Assembly (NCBI RefSeq): GCF_001638985.1
Contig: NW_017265142.1
Span: forward strand, 744,001 to 808,000
Direction of reading: 5' to 3'
Length of the DNA: 64,000 bases
Origin: Phycomyces blakesleeanus NRRL 1555(-)
Taxonomy: Eukaryota; Mucoromycota; Mucoromycetes; Mucorales; Phycomycetaceae
This document shows positions 37,222-47,010 of this stretch, one piece after another. The translations under genes and the position numbers were made by a program. Under the pieces are notes generated by a model. The model saw nothing but the letters and a program-made list of their open reading frames with translations, was not told the DNA's origin and searched no databases. Within the stretch, counting starts at the first letter, position 1; each line of letters starts with the position of its first letter.

Positions 37222-37271
37222 TCAAAAAGGTAGTGCCCCATCCTGAAAATGTTGTCCCCCTAATATTAGCG
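37222..37271 (-). repeat. MULE right terminal inverted repeat
   Basis: Read inward on minus: CGCTAATATTAGGGGGACAA, then the shared core with the left end. Confidence 0.85.
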
Positions 37272-37280
37272 TAGCTCAAT

Positions 37281-38424
37281 ACCAAATATGTGACTCTTTG
37301 TTTGGCTATACTATGTCTGATATATCAAGACAAGATATCATTCTCTTACAGATCTTTGTTACTCATCATATTGTTTGTCTAGCCATTGCTACTCATTTCT
37401 ATTGAGTCTCATCATCTCTTAATCGAATATGATAGTAAGTTTTTTTCTTAAAAAATTCAAATTATTCTTTTGTCTTCCTCATAAATATATATATATTTCT
37501 ATTACAATTTATTAGTTATGTCTGATATTATGCAGGAAGACATATAATCAGTAATATTTGGTAAGTTAACTACAATATATTTAATAAATATGTCTTTACT
37601 ACGTGCAATATTAATAATTATTCATTTTTAGAATGTATCTCTATTCAAAGACTACTGGTATTGTCTTGATAATTCTGAAGAACATGTTTATATCAATTTT
37701 ATGTCAAGTCTTCTCCGCCTTGTAAGTATTTATGAAGAAATTTCAATTTAAATCATTTACTAATTCTTCTTTTCTATTAATCATTTTTTAATAGCATTCC
37801 TGCTATTAAAGTATGTATTCCATGTCTACTCCTGAAAGGCTTTAAATTATATATAGCGAGCAAGAAGTATTAGCAATTATAATAGCTATAGTATCAAAAC
37901 TGTCGCGAAATTAGGATTTTTATCTAGAAAAGATTTTCCTATCAAATAAAACAAAATTGAACAAAAAATGTATAACTCAATGTTTTTCCAAAAGATAAAT
38001 AAATAAAAGTAAAATAAATAAACAAACCAAAAAGGCTTGTTTATAAAAATCTACCCATGCTTTATTTCTCTTTTCTATTGTAAAAAAACCTAGTTTCATT
38101 GCTTTTGTGTGTATAAAAAACCTAGTTTCATTACTTTGAGCATGTATAAAAAACCAACTATCATCATTTCTTTATATTGTAAAAAACCTACAATTATCTC
38201 TTTTATAGTTTTTAAAGCATTTCTGCAGTCAATAAAAAAACCCGGTAAAAATAATAATATGGGACGCTAGCTCTTTATAGACCTTAAAATATAACACATA
38301 AAGAGATAGACTCGATAGAAGTAAAGCGTAACTACAATATTTATTTAGTTTCCATAGTTTGCAGACTGACAATCATTCTACATTGGGTTTTCATGTACTC
38401 CTTGTTATGATGATATGCATCAGC
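37281..38424. other. A1 subterminal arm
   Basis: Inverse copy of 53700-54840 of A2. It has no long frame. It holds splice-flanked mini-exon candidates (about 37350-37430, 37632-37722) and the repeated motif AAAAAACCTAGTTTCATT (about 38085-38180), which matches the subterminal repeats described for A2. Confidence 0.5.
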
Positions 38425-39504
38425 TGTGGTAATCCAGACACTCGGATGTTGGATTTATCACATATAAGAACATTGTTGTGGTGGTTGAAGTTGAAGAAGT
38501 TTTTAAGAGGAAGAATTCAAGATTTGAAATTAGGAACGAAGATTCGTGAGAACTTGTGTAGGTTTTGTTTATTGAGAAAGATTTTGTATCAAAGTTTGAC
38601 CAGGTTCCTACACTGAACTATTACTGCTATTTATATTGTTTTGGATTGGGAAAATTATATGACTGGGGTCAGGTAATCGATCCTATCTGAGCCTTAATCA
38701 GAGCAACGTGATCTTGGGATAATTAATATATGATCAATTATATAAATGTGTGTAGTCCCAATGAAGTATTAACATCGAAAGTAAATGTGTTTATGAGTTA
38801 TAATTATGCTTATAATAATCCACTGATATATCCCATATTATGGTGATATCATCATATGAAATATAATCACTATCATGCATGCTAAACCTGTGTGTTAAAT
38901 AATAAAGTAATCGGTAGACACCTTTGACTGGAATAGCTGAGGCCTTATATTATTTCCTTCAGACTTATTTTCAATTACAGCAGTAGTCAATACTCATTTA
39001 CAACAAACATATTCATATTGGGATAGCGTAATAGCTATCATCTTGTCAGTATAAAATTTATATAAATGATTAAGTAATCAGCCCAATAATTATTACAGTT
39101 AGTACTGTAGATAATATCTTAAAGATTGTTAAGATAATTATATCATACTGCCGGGTAAACTGTGTCAGATTGATATGGAGCTAATTTAGTAGGAAGTCCT
39201 AAAGCTCTAGTATAAAAGAGAAAAGAATAGCTAAGAGCTAAAGAAGTACAATTTATGACTTGATGTCATAATTGTAACACCAACACTAGTTAAGCAGTAA
39301 ATACACTCTAATAACCAAATATAGTAAAGGAAGAAAGCCTTAAGAAACTAAGACGTAATGACAAGAGCAGATTGTATTTTCTTATAAAAAGGGACACTTT
39401 TTATTTATGAATAAAGACAACTTATATACAGTCTCAAAGTATTTCTTTACGTCTCTATTATGAAATATTTTATTTTTCTATTGTTTCGTATCTGAAATAC
39501 CACA
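38425..39504 (+). mobile_element. Solo LTR, family LTR2, itself interrupted
   Basis: Begins TGTGGTAATCCAGACAC and ends GAAATACCACA, flanked by TCAGC (38420-38424, 39505-39509). Without the inner LTR it is 543 bp. TATAAAAAGGG and AATAAAGACAAC give a plus orientation. The same family occurs at 49807-50227. Confidence 0.92.
38474..39005 (-). mobile_element. Solo LTR (LTR1) nested in the LTR2 copy
   Basis: 532 bp from TGTTGTGGTGGTTG to TCATTTACAACA, flanked by AACAT (38469-38473, 39006-39010). It is the reverse complement of 14476-15008 with few differences, so the two insertions are related and fairly recent. Confidence 0.95.
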
Positions 39505-39632
39505 TCAGCACCATAGATGATATTGTATCATTGCTCAAAATGATATATCACAAAAATTGCGATGATATCGGCTCAATCATCTACATTTTTGGTACATTTG
39601 ATCCAGATGAAATTACCCTATTTATCCAGTGT

Positions 39633-41280
39633 GATGTGTTAGATTTATTGTAAATTGTAATGGATCACTTGACAAATAAAATACAGTGATAATAAAATAG
39701 AACAGAAGATGGATACAGCAAAAGGCAGCAAGTAGTAATAGTTGACAGGTAAGAAAAGAGAGAACAATCAATAGAATCGTTATTAAAATTGAAAGGGAGA
39801 GAAAGGTATATGAAAAGAAAATGACAAAACAGAAAAATAATAATTGACGAGGAGACCAAAACTGACAAACAACCTTTCTAAAACCAAAGAACCAATATGT
39901 CATGTCACAAGATGGTATAGACTACAAAGAGAAGAAAACAAGAAAAAGATACTGAAACTGAATTGAATGATTTATTGAGTTGAGTTTGCTTCTCTTTTTA
40001 TAGTCAACAGGATTTTAAGTTGATAATAGAAGTTTAGAAAAATAAAGATAGTAAAAATAGAATGATGAATAATCGATACGGCAAGGATAAAATATATGAA
40101 TAAAAATACAGTAAAAATATAATAATAAAGGTACTGATATTGCATGAAGATGTTGGCAAGATGAATTATGTGTATTGTAGAAGAGGAATGTTACTAGCAT
40201 AGGGGACCATGATTTCGAATAGATACAATATAGACGAATATGTTAACAAGAGAAAAGAAAAAGTATTGTGTGTAGAAAGAACAGGGAACAGAAACGAGGT
40301 TTTTCCTGTGCATAGAAAAATTCTCCTCTTACTACTGAGGGCACAGCACCACATCAACAAACCATTGACGTCAGCCTCTCATAACTGGGATGACACATTA
40401 TGACAAACCGCTGGACAAACCTACCAAGCAGACTGACCTTTCAGTATTAGATACCATGACATGGCCAAACGCCTAATTTGTCTACAACACACGTGACAAC
40501 AATTGACGCGTAATGTGTTTGTTTGTTGTGAATTGTAACAGTGTCACTTGGCATATGAATGTAATATGAATGATAAAATATAAGAAAAAAAATACAATAA
40601 GAATAGAAGAGAATGGGTAATTTTACAGGTAAAAATTGGTGACAGACAGGTAGGAAAAAATAGGGAGAAGATTAAAATGGAAATTGTGATAATGACAAAG
40701 TCTGAGAAAGACAGAAAAGAGAAAACAGAGAAACGAAATATATCAAAATTGATAGACAACACTCCAAAGAACAAGGACACTGTGTATGAATGAAAAATAA
40801 TGATAATAACAGACAAAAATAAATAAGATCAAGGATAGAATGATGATTTTATTGATTGAAAAGATTGTTCCTTTTATAAATAAAAAGTTTTAGTTAAAAT
40901 AATTTTTTGAGAAAAAGAAAGTCAAGTGAAAATTTTTACTACATGTAACTGGTGTTAATAGTAGAAGTAGAATAGAAAATTATAGAGAGTAAAATAAAAG
41001 TATAGTAAAAATATAATAATTGAATAAAGATAAAGTAAAAATATAGTGAGGTAGAATAGAAGTAAAGTAATTATATAATAACTATATAGTAAAGTAAAGT
41101 AAAAAAATATAATAATAGTATAATAATAGAATCTAATAAAATGTAATAAAAAATAGTGTAAAATAAATGTTGGCAATAAAGAAGTGTATAAAATTAGGGG
41201 AAAGAGGTATAATGTTTTTAGTGGGTGACAGGTGTTTCTGAGGTGACGATGTAGATGGGTATTTTAATTTTAAGAAACAG
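39633..41280. repeat. Two diverged tandem copies of a purine-rich repeat
   Basis: About 39648-40500 and 40524-41280 both start with GAATTGTAA/AAATTGTAA then CACTTG. They continue as GA/A-rich sequence with the same order of features (a TTTATTGA segment, then TAGTAAAAATATAAT tracts). The first ends CACACGTGACAACA at 40500 and the tRNA-linked repeat that follows the second ends CACACGTGACACAACA at 41526. They may be two solo LTRs (TGTTGTG...CACAACA in the second), but no duplications were found. Hydrophobic minus-strand frames here are a by-product of purine-rich composition. Confidence 0.45.
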
Positions 41281-41526
41281 GATTATATTAAGGAATTTGG
41301 GTATAGAGGTATCAGGAGCAAGATTTCCTAAGAAACCTGGGGGGACCACTCTTGTCCCTTGAGACATGTCACTCGGTCGACTCACCATCGACGTCAATGC
41401 CCACGAGTCCGGTACCGCCCGTCATGGCTCACTGCCAGACCAAATCACCGAAGGAATCCACCGTCCGGTATCCCTCACCAGAAACTAATCAACGGCTTAG
41501 TTTTTTGCAACACACGTGACACAACA
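41281..41526 (+). repeat. GC-richer repeat ending 4 bp before tRNA-Asp
   Basis: The same ~230-bp sequence as 10912-11177, here richer in CpG (CGGTCGACTCACC, CCGGTACCGCCCG). It forms the right end of the second purine-rich copy and ends CACAACA, 4 bp before the tRNA-Asp gene. Confidence 0.6.
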
Positions 41527-41530
41527 TAAA

Positions 41531-41602
41531 TCTTCGATAGTATAGTGGTGAGTATCCCCGCCTGTCACGCGGGAGACCCGGGTTCAATTCCCGGTCGGAG
41601 AG
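41531..41602 (+). tRNA. tRNA-Asp (GTC)
   Basis: Acceptor arms TCTTCGA and TCGGAGA pair with one T-G. The A box is TAGTATAGTGGTGAGT, the anticodon stem-loop is CCGCCTGTCACGCGGG with GTC, and the T arm is CCGGGTTCAATTCCCGG. A TTTT terminator follows directly at 41603. Confidence 0.95.
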
Positions 41603-41606
41603 TTTT

Positions 41607-42029
41607 GCTATGCGTGATATGAATTTTTTGTGTTATTGTCAGATATTATTTTGATGAATCCGAGAAATCGGGATAATTGACCGCAGCAGTTCTGTGTGTC
41701 AAAGATACCTCATAGATAACGAACTGCAGTAATGTCTTGTAAAGATTAACCACAGTAACATCTTCTGAGCATCAACCGCAGTAAAAGGACTTCTCTTGTA
41801 ATTAAATAGAGTATAATAGTTTACTGCGGATAATGCGCAGTATTAGTTTAGAAAACTATATAAGACAATTCAATTCCTATCAATAAAAAGTATCTTTTAT
41901 CCTCTCTTCGATTTTACATATACTCTCCGATTCCCAGTGGGTTTGACCTTTTGACTTTGCTATAGTAAAAGGAAGACCATCCCAGATCAGGAAGGACATT
42001 ATTGTCGTTTTTGATCTGGATTGTTCTGC
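41607..42029 (+). repeat. LTR plus primer-site fragment downstream of tRNA-Asp
   Basis: TATATAAGACAATTC and AATAAAAAGTATC give an LTR-like promoter and polyadenylation pair (about 41860-41895). After CCGATTCCCAG comes TGGGTTTGACC, a possible primer-binding site starting TGG. Recurrent ACCGCAGTA/ACCACAGTA words (41680-41840) are notable. No internal coding region remains. Confidence 0.4.
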
Positions 42030-42413
42030 TAAGTCTCGATCCGGTATTTCTTTTCTGGCACTTGTAACTAAGTTGCAGAATCAAGACCACTGGAGATCGT
42101 CAAGTTTATGAATAGTTTTTAGATAGAATCAAGATGTTTTTTATTAAATATATTTCTTGACTATTTATACAAAATAATAATTGATTTCTGACTAAAAGAA
42201 TAGCATTTTAAACATCTAAATCATATATGAAAGACCAATTAGCAAAGTCAAGATCTTTTATCCTAAAAAGTCAACTCTTACTGGTTGCTTATAACTACCG
42301 ATTTTGTTCACCAATGTCAACTCTGACAGTTCTTCCAATGTGTTGTTCTGTCAGAGTTGACATCATAGATAGAAAGTCTTTAGTCAGGTATCTAATTGGT
42401 TATTTCTTTTAAC
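42030..42413 (-). repeat. LTR plus primer-site fragment, inverted copy of the 11.4 kb fragment
   Basis: On minus it reads TATAAATAGTCAAGAAATAT, AATAAAAAAC, GACGATCTCCAG, then TGGTCTTGATTCTGC (possible primer site), matching 11316-11650. Its far end starts TGTTAAAAG at 42413. It contains the hairpin at 42315-42362, which the 11 kb copy lacks. Confidence 0.5.
42315..42362. repeat. 15-bp perfect inverted repeat (hairpin)
   Basis: TGTCAACTCTGACAG (42315-42329) and its exact reverse complement (42348-42362) are separated by 18 bases. Confidence 0.9.
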
Positions 42414-42760
42414 ATGTGCCCTCAATGTTATATAGATTGGTTCTCCTTTTTGTTAATCAAGACATATTATATTGCCATCCATAAATGTAAAACCAATATG
42501 TCTTGGGTAAAATAATGAGATTAGATAGTTTCACTTTTAAGAAATCTATATAAATACTCCAAGATTTATATCAATAAAAAGGATTCAATTCTCTATATTT
42601 CTATCTGTTCCTATTTATTTGCAATGTCCTAGTTGGTGGTAATCTATTACCAAAACTTATACAAGTTAAAATAATAGAAAGATACACCCAGTTGAGACTT
42701 GACAGTTCCTGATATAGGCTATCTTTCAATTCACTGTAAATGTAGTCGAATTAGTCAAGC
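42414..42760 (+). repeat. Third LTR-like fragment
   Basis: TATATAAATACTCC and AATAAAAAGGATTC (about 42548-42590), then CTAGT and TGGTGGTAATC repeat the LTR/primer-site layout of the two preceding fragments in different sequence. No coding region is seen. Confidence 0.35.
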
Positions 42761-42907
42761 TTTAATAACACAAAAGTAAGCAAATAAGAGAGAGGATAAA
42801 AAGATGATTTTTATTATTTGATTTGGGTTACCTTATATAGTTTTTGAAATGATTATTCATCTTTGACTACACTCAAGTACACTGCAAAAGGAGGGCCAAT
42901 TCAGTAT

Positions 42908-43227
42908 ACTAAATCTTGACCAAATACTGTCTGAATGAATAAAATTCAGCATGAATTCAATTGGAATTTATGATGCCAATTTTTTAAAATTTGTGAGCTA
43001 AATGAATACAATTAGTATACTGAATTTTAGGAACGCAAAAAGAAAAAGTGTTATATACTTATATATGATATATTTTGGTCATGAAAATATAGACACACTT
43101 TTGTCAGACTGCAGATTTTTCATTTTATATTGGTTTTGGGTTTTTTTTAAATACAGTGCATAACATTCAACATCTTTTTATTACTATATATGGGTTGTTA
43201 AAGAAGAGATTTGGTCAAGATTTAGTC
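42908..43227. repeat. Nested inverted repeats near the left end of D
   Basis: An outer perfect 18-bp pair, ACTAAATCTTGACCAAAT (42908) and ATTTGGTCAAGATTTAGT (ending about 43227), encloses the second arm of a 13-14-bp pair whose first arm, ATTCAGTATACTAA, starts just outside (about 42897) and whose inverse is at about 43009. Either subterminal binding sites of D or a small foldback element. Confidence 0.6.
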
Positions 43228-43239
43228 AAGATTTAGAGG

Positions 43240-44779
43240 TTTATGGATCATTTTAAAGGTTTTTATTGGTTTGAAAAAAATTTCTTATTGTTTCTAGCTA
43301 TTTCTATTCGTCTACATCACTAATCATCTCCTGTTGCAATTGGGTAGAAACATCACATTCATGATGCCGTCATTTATTTTAGTAGATATTGTATTATTCC
43401 TTTCGTATATCTATTGGTCCACCCCTGGTGCAATTGACCCCTACTGTATTCCATTGCTTGCTGCGGCACGCCTTCTTGGCTTGTTTGTTTACTTTTATAA
43501 AAGATAATTATAGAATGGATTAGAAAGAATGTTCTACGTATATTTATTTGAGAGCAACAGATTATTTAAAAAATATGAATGTACTTACAATAAAGTTAAA
43601 CACGAGAACAGATAGATGTCTTTGACATAAAGATATATATATCAATGTTTTAGTTAAATGTCTCAATTATAGTATTATTGTCTATAAAAATAATAAATTT
43701 TGTTAGTACGATGCAAAGTAAATAAGACTATGGTTTGCTTACCAGACAGTTCAGAAAACAGAAGAGTTGACAAACAGAAAATACAATGACATTGTCTATA
43801 AAATATAATCTTTTATTAGAATGAAATAAAGAGTATCAGACTATTTTTTGCTTACCAATTATTCAATACAATAGAAGAGACAGCATGCGGGAAATGGAGA
43901 TATTATCTATAAAATAATTTCTTTTCATTAGAATTACATATAAAGAAGTAGAATGATTATTTACTTACTTGTCTGTCTGTAGAGAATAAGAGTCGGTATA
44001 TAATCAAAAAAAGAGGACCAAGATAAAGACCAGTGACTATAAAGTGTATAGTATACATAAGAAAAATAATAAATACAAGTTGTATCTTGAAGGTGTACGT
44101 TAATATTTATACAACATACCATTTTGTAAACCCTCCCAAGGTATATGTCTTTGTTAACGGGCCAGAAAAATCTAAGCAGAATAATTGATACATAAATTGT
44201 GAATAAATATTCAAGTATATTTTTATTACCTTTTTATCATTACTTTTGAGGCAGTTAAGAAGGACTTGGTGGTTTAAAGCATAGTGTATCATGCTAGAAT
44301 AAAAACAACAAGATGATTAGGTCTTGAAACTTTGATGTGAGTTGATGCTTACCATGTTAGACATTAAGAAAGAAGTAAAGAAGAAGAAAGAAAAAATTAA
44401 AAAAAAAACGGGGAAATTCAAAATTATAATTTTATGACCGTTGACCCTGAGAAACTGATAGAATCAATGGAGCAAATTGAAAGTCATTCAACCCATCCCA
44501 ATTGAGACAAGACATTACGTACTAAACCATAATCTCTCACATCTTTGTAATGGATGTAAGCTATTACAAATGCCTTTCCAAGTCGGCTTATAAAGAAAAG
44601 TATAATATAGAGATCAAAATGCTATAAAGAGCATCATCAGAAAAATAATCTTTTGGTGCCTTACTTTCTACCTTTACATATGTTTTGATTTATTTTATTA
44701 TTTTAAAGAAACCCAACTCTAATTATTAAAGTATTCACATTGTTTCCATTACTTTCATTAGCCTTAAATATCTCAATTC
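43240..44779. other. Element D subterminal arm
   Basis: AT-rich, without a long frame. Mini-exon candidates may occur on minus, as in the arms of the other copies, but none could be matched to the E1/B third gene. Confidence 0.35.
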
Positions 44780-45866
44780 ATGTCTTCTAATACGCAGCAA
44801 TCCAAAAAAACGAAAAAGACGACTACAAAAAAGTCTGTTCAACAAACCACTGGGACAGCAGCAAGCACAAGACAACGGGAAATTCTTCCCAGCTTGACAG
44901 TTAGCACAGAGCTAGATGGTACTGTCCTGTCCACTTTGTCCACCATGAGCACCCGACTGAATGAATCTCATTCACTTCTGGAGAAGGTTTACCACAACAT
45001 GGGAGCAACCAATGGCCAGAATAACAATTCGAACCATAGTCCCATCGGTCAGACTCTTACTACAGGAGAATATATAAAGTGCCGCCTTCCAACAGTTTTG
45101 GTAGGATATATACTAGTAATAGAATATTGCAAAGTTACTTACATTATATTTTGCAGAGATTGATCCGTTCTCAAACACGAGCAGTTCTGGCAACAATGTC
45201 AGTAACGGTCAATGAGGGCGCCTTCTCAACATCCAACCGTCCCATTGCTGATGTAGTGCAGAGCTACACACATCAGCAAGCTGAAGTAAAGTCTGTTTCG
45301 TCTGCAGTTGTGGAAGAGAAAACCTGAAGACATATTTTGTATATGCTTCAAAGGGTAAAAGCTTTGCCAGAAAAGATAGCTCGACAAAATCAGATTTCTC
45401 GACGCCGGTCCAGAAAGAGAAATGTAAGTATAGTCAACAGTTTTTGTGTAAACTATTTTAACTTTTTTTCAGATTCTTGCAGACTACAAGGCAATTCATT
45501 TAGCTGACAAGGCAAACCTTGAGTCTAAGTTTGGTAAGACTGTCGTTGACCTTCTGGACTATGACATGTTGTCTGATATTGAGTCAGATGAGGAGAAAAA
45601 TAAAACTAGATATACTCCTAGAAATAGACATCCCTTGGTAAGGCTCTCATGGTAAAAGTTATTTTTTTTAATACTTCTAACTCAAAAGTATTTATATTAT
45701 AATGCAGGTGGATGAATACTTTACTGTTTTGAAGAAACAGAGACTTGCTAACAAGGGACCAGACGTCATTGGCAATTCTGTCTATCCAATTATTTTGAGA
45801 AACACTGAGTTATCAAATGAGAAAAAGGCACGTGTTGCTGCTTGGATTCACACATGCCATCAATAA
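44780..45866 (+). pseudogene. Element D second gene, diverged, one stop
   Basis: Exons are about 44780-45102, 45158-45424, 45472-45636 and 45709-45866. The N-terminus is Lys/Thr/Gln-rich and then helical (STLSTMSTRLNESHSLLEKVYHNM), as in other copies. Exon 2 has a TGA at 45325-45327 before a basic tail (RRRSRKRN). Exon 3 has the acidic motif as DMLSDIESDEEKN, and the RPxWRSDE end is replaced by NRHPLVDEY. The last exon ends VAAWIHTCHQ. This is the most divergent member of the family. Confidence 0.55.
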
Positions 45867-46482
45867 ATCGTTATTTTGTTTACAAAGTGAATATAGTACT
45901 TTAATGATTTTTATTGATTGTGTTGAATGATGTGGGGTGAAGTGGTAAAATATAATCAGGCAGTATTGTCAAGATGAGAAGCAATTAATATATAAATAAA
46001 AGGAAAAAGAAAAAGACAAAATCAAAAATCAAAATAATAAATTATTATTTTATTTTATTTTATTTTATTTTAAAGCCAATTAATAGAAAAAATATATATA
46101 CAAAGTAATTATTTAATTATATAACCCTGATTGTTTTATCCTCGTTTTTTTTATTGGAAATTATAATATCAATATTAGCAAGAATATGTAATAAAGGCTA
46201 AAAAAATAATAAATGTTGGGCATTAAATATACAAGTATTTTGTCTTTTATATTATTGATAAAAGCAAGAGAAATAAATAATGGTCTTTACTATTTGTTAA
46301 TAGTTAAAAAAAAACTGGTAATATAATTTACTATTGCTCTTTTAAATACTTAATAAAGAAGTAATATTAAAACTTAATAAAAATAAAGAGATAAATAAAG
46401 ATAAACCTTTTTACAGTCAAAAAAACTTGTATTATAATTATTTATATTTATATTATATAGCACTGTATTTATTTATTTATTT
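45867..46482. other. Convergent intergenic spacer of D
   Basis: 600 bp between the 3' ends of the two D genes, against 100-220 bp in other copies. It contains a TTTTA pentanucleotide run (about 46047-46073) and otherwise nothing recognised. Confidence 0.5.
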
Positions 46483-46954
46483 TTATGTGACTACTTTTCT
46501 AGGCAGTGGAATGACAAGGCGTTTTTGCGTCCCACTTTGCATTTTATGCATAGTCAATGCGAAGCATGAATGCAGACGATGCACTAGAACAATGCATGAA
46601 GAACTCTCTTCCATGTACCCCTTCTCCCACAACTCTAGGCCTTGTTTGACTAACGGCTGGTAATGACTGGACTGGTAGGCGGAAAACCATTTGATGAATG
46701 CAAACGTTGACACTCTTTTAACTTCACCGATCTTGATGATATAAGTAAATAAATACCACTGGAAAAACCACCCTAATTAACACTGTGGCCAGGTTGGTAG
46801 ACACATGTGCAGAAAGAGTGATTTTTTTCCACTCAGTGTGCTTTTTGAAGTTCAGGTCAAAGATGTAGTTTTACTTTGTTTCATTGGTTAACAAAATATT
46901 AAGATAAATTATTATTTTTTTTCGACTATAAAGTCGCTGTAAATAAAGTACATG

Positions 46955-46976
46955 TTACACTTGTTCCCTTTTTTAT
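46955..46976 (+). promoter_or_regulatory. Conserved pyrimidine box ahead of E2 transposase
   Basis: TTACACTTGTTCCCTTTTTT lies 35-55 bp before the start codon at 47011; counterpart of the boxes in E1 and B. Confidence 0.4.
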
Positions 46977-47010
46977 TTATAAAAACTCAAAAACACACAA
47001 AACACTTAAA

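Larger units (their letters stand above)
31711..37271 (+). mobile_element. Mutator-like element (MULE) with OTU region, 5.56 kb
   Basis: It is flanked by a perfect 9-bp duplication TAGCTCAAT (31702-31710, 37272-37280), the hallmark length for MULEs. A2 shows the empty site (TAGCTCGAT). The ends form an imperfect terminal repeat of about 45-50 bp sharing ACATTTTCA and GATGGGGCACTACCTTTTT. It encodes one transposase gene plus an OTU-like region. It lies in the arm of A1. Confidence 0.93.
12022..39632 (+). mobile_element. CACTG element A1, heavily interrupted (27.6 kb span, 6.75 kb native)
   Basis: The left end is CACTAGAAAAATAGGGTAAT at 12022. The right end is its inverted partner ending CCAGTG at 39632. 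It is the same family as A2, in inverse order. Insertions inside it, each with its own duplication, are two solo LTRs (14476-15008, 15537-16167), element C (18186-31212), a MULE (31711-37271) and a nested LTR pair (38425-39504). Removing them and one copy of each duplication leaves 6752 bp, close to the 6783 bp of A2. The outer flanks CAT and TGA do not match, so its own duplication is lost or one edge has changed. Confidence 0.85.

Noticed and set aside
12019..39635. A target duplication for A1
   Set aside because: The flanks are CAT and TGA, which do not match; I did not force one.
39622..41176. Several hydrophobic Phe/Leu/Tyr-rich minus-strand ORFs (possible membrane proteins)
   Set aside because: They are the complement of GA/A-rich repeats; composition alone gives Phe, Leu, Ser and Tyr codons. 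No start context, conserved frame or domain.
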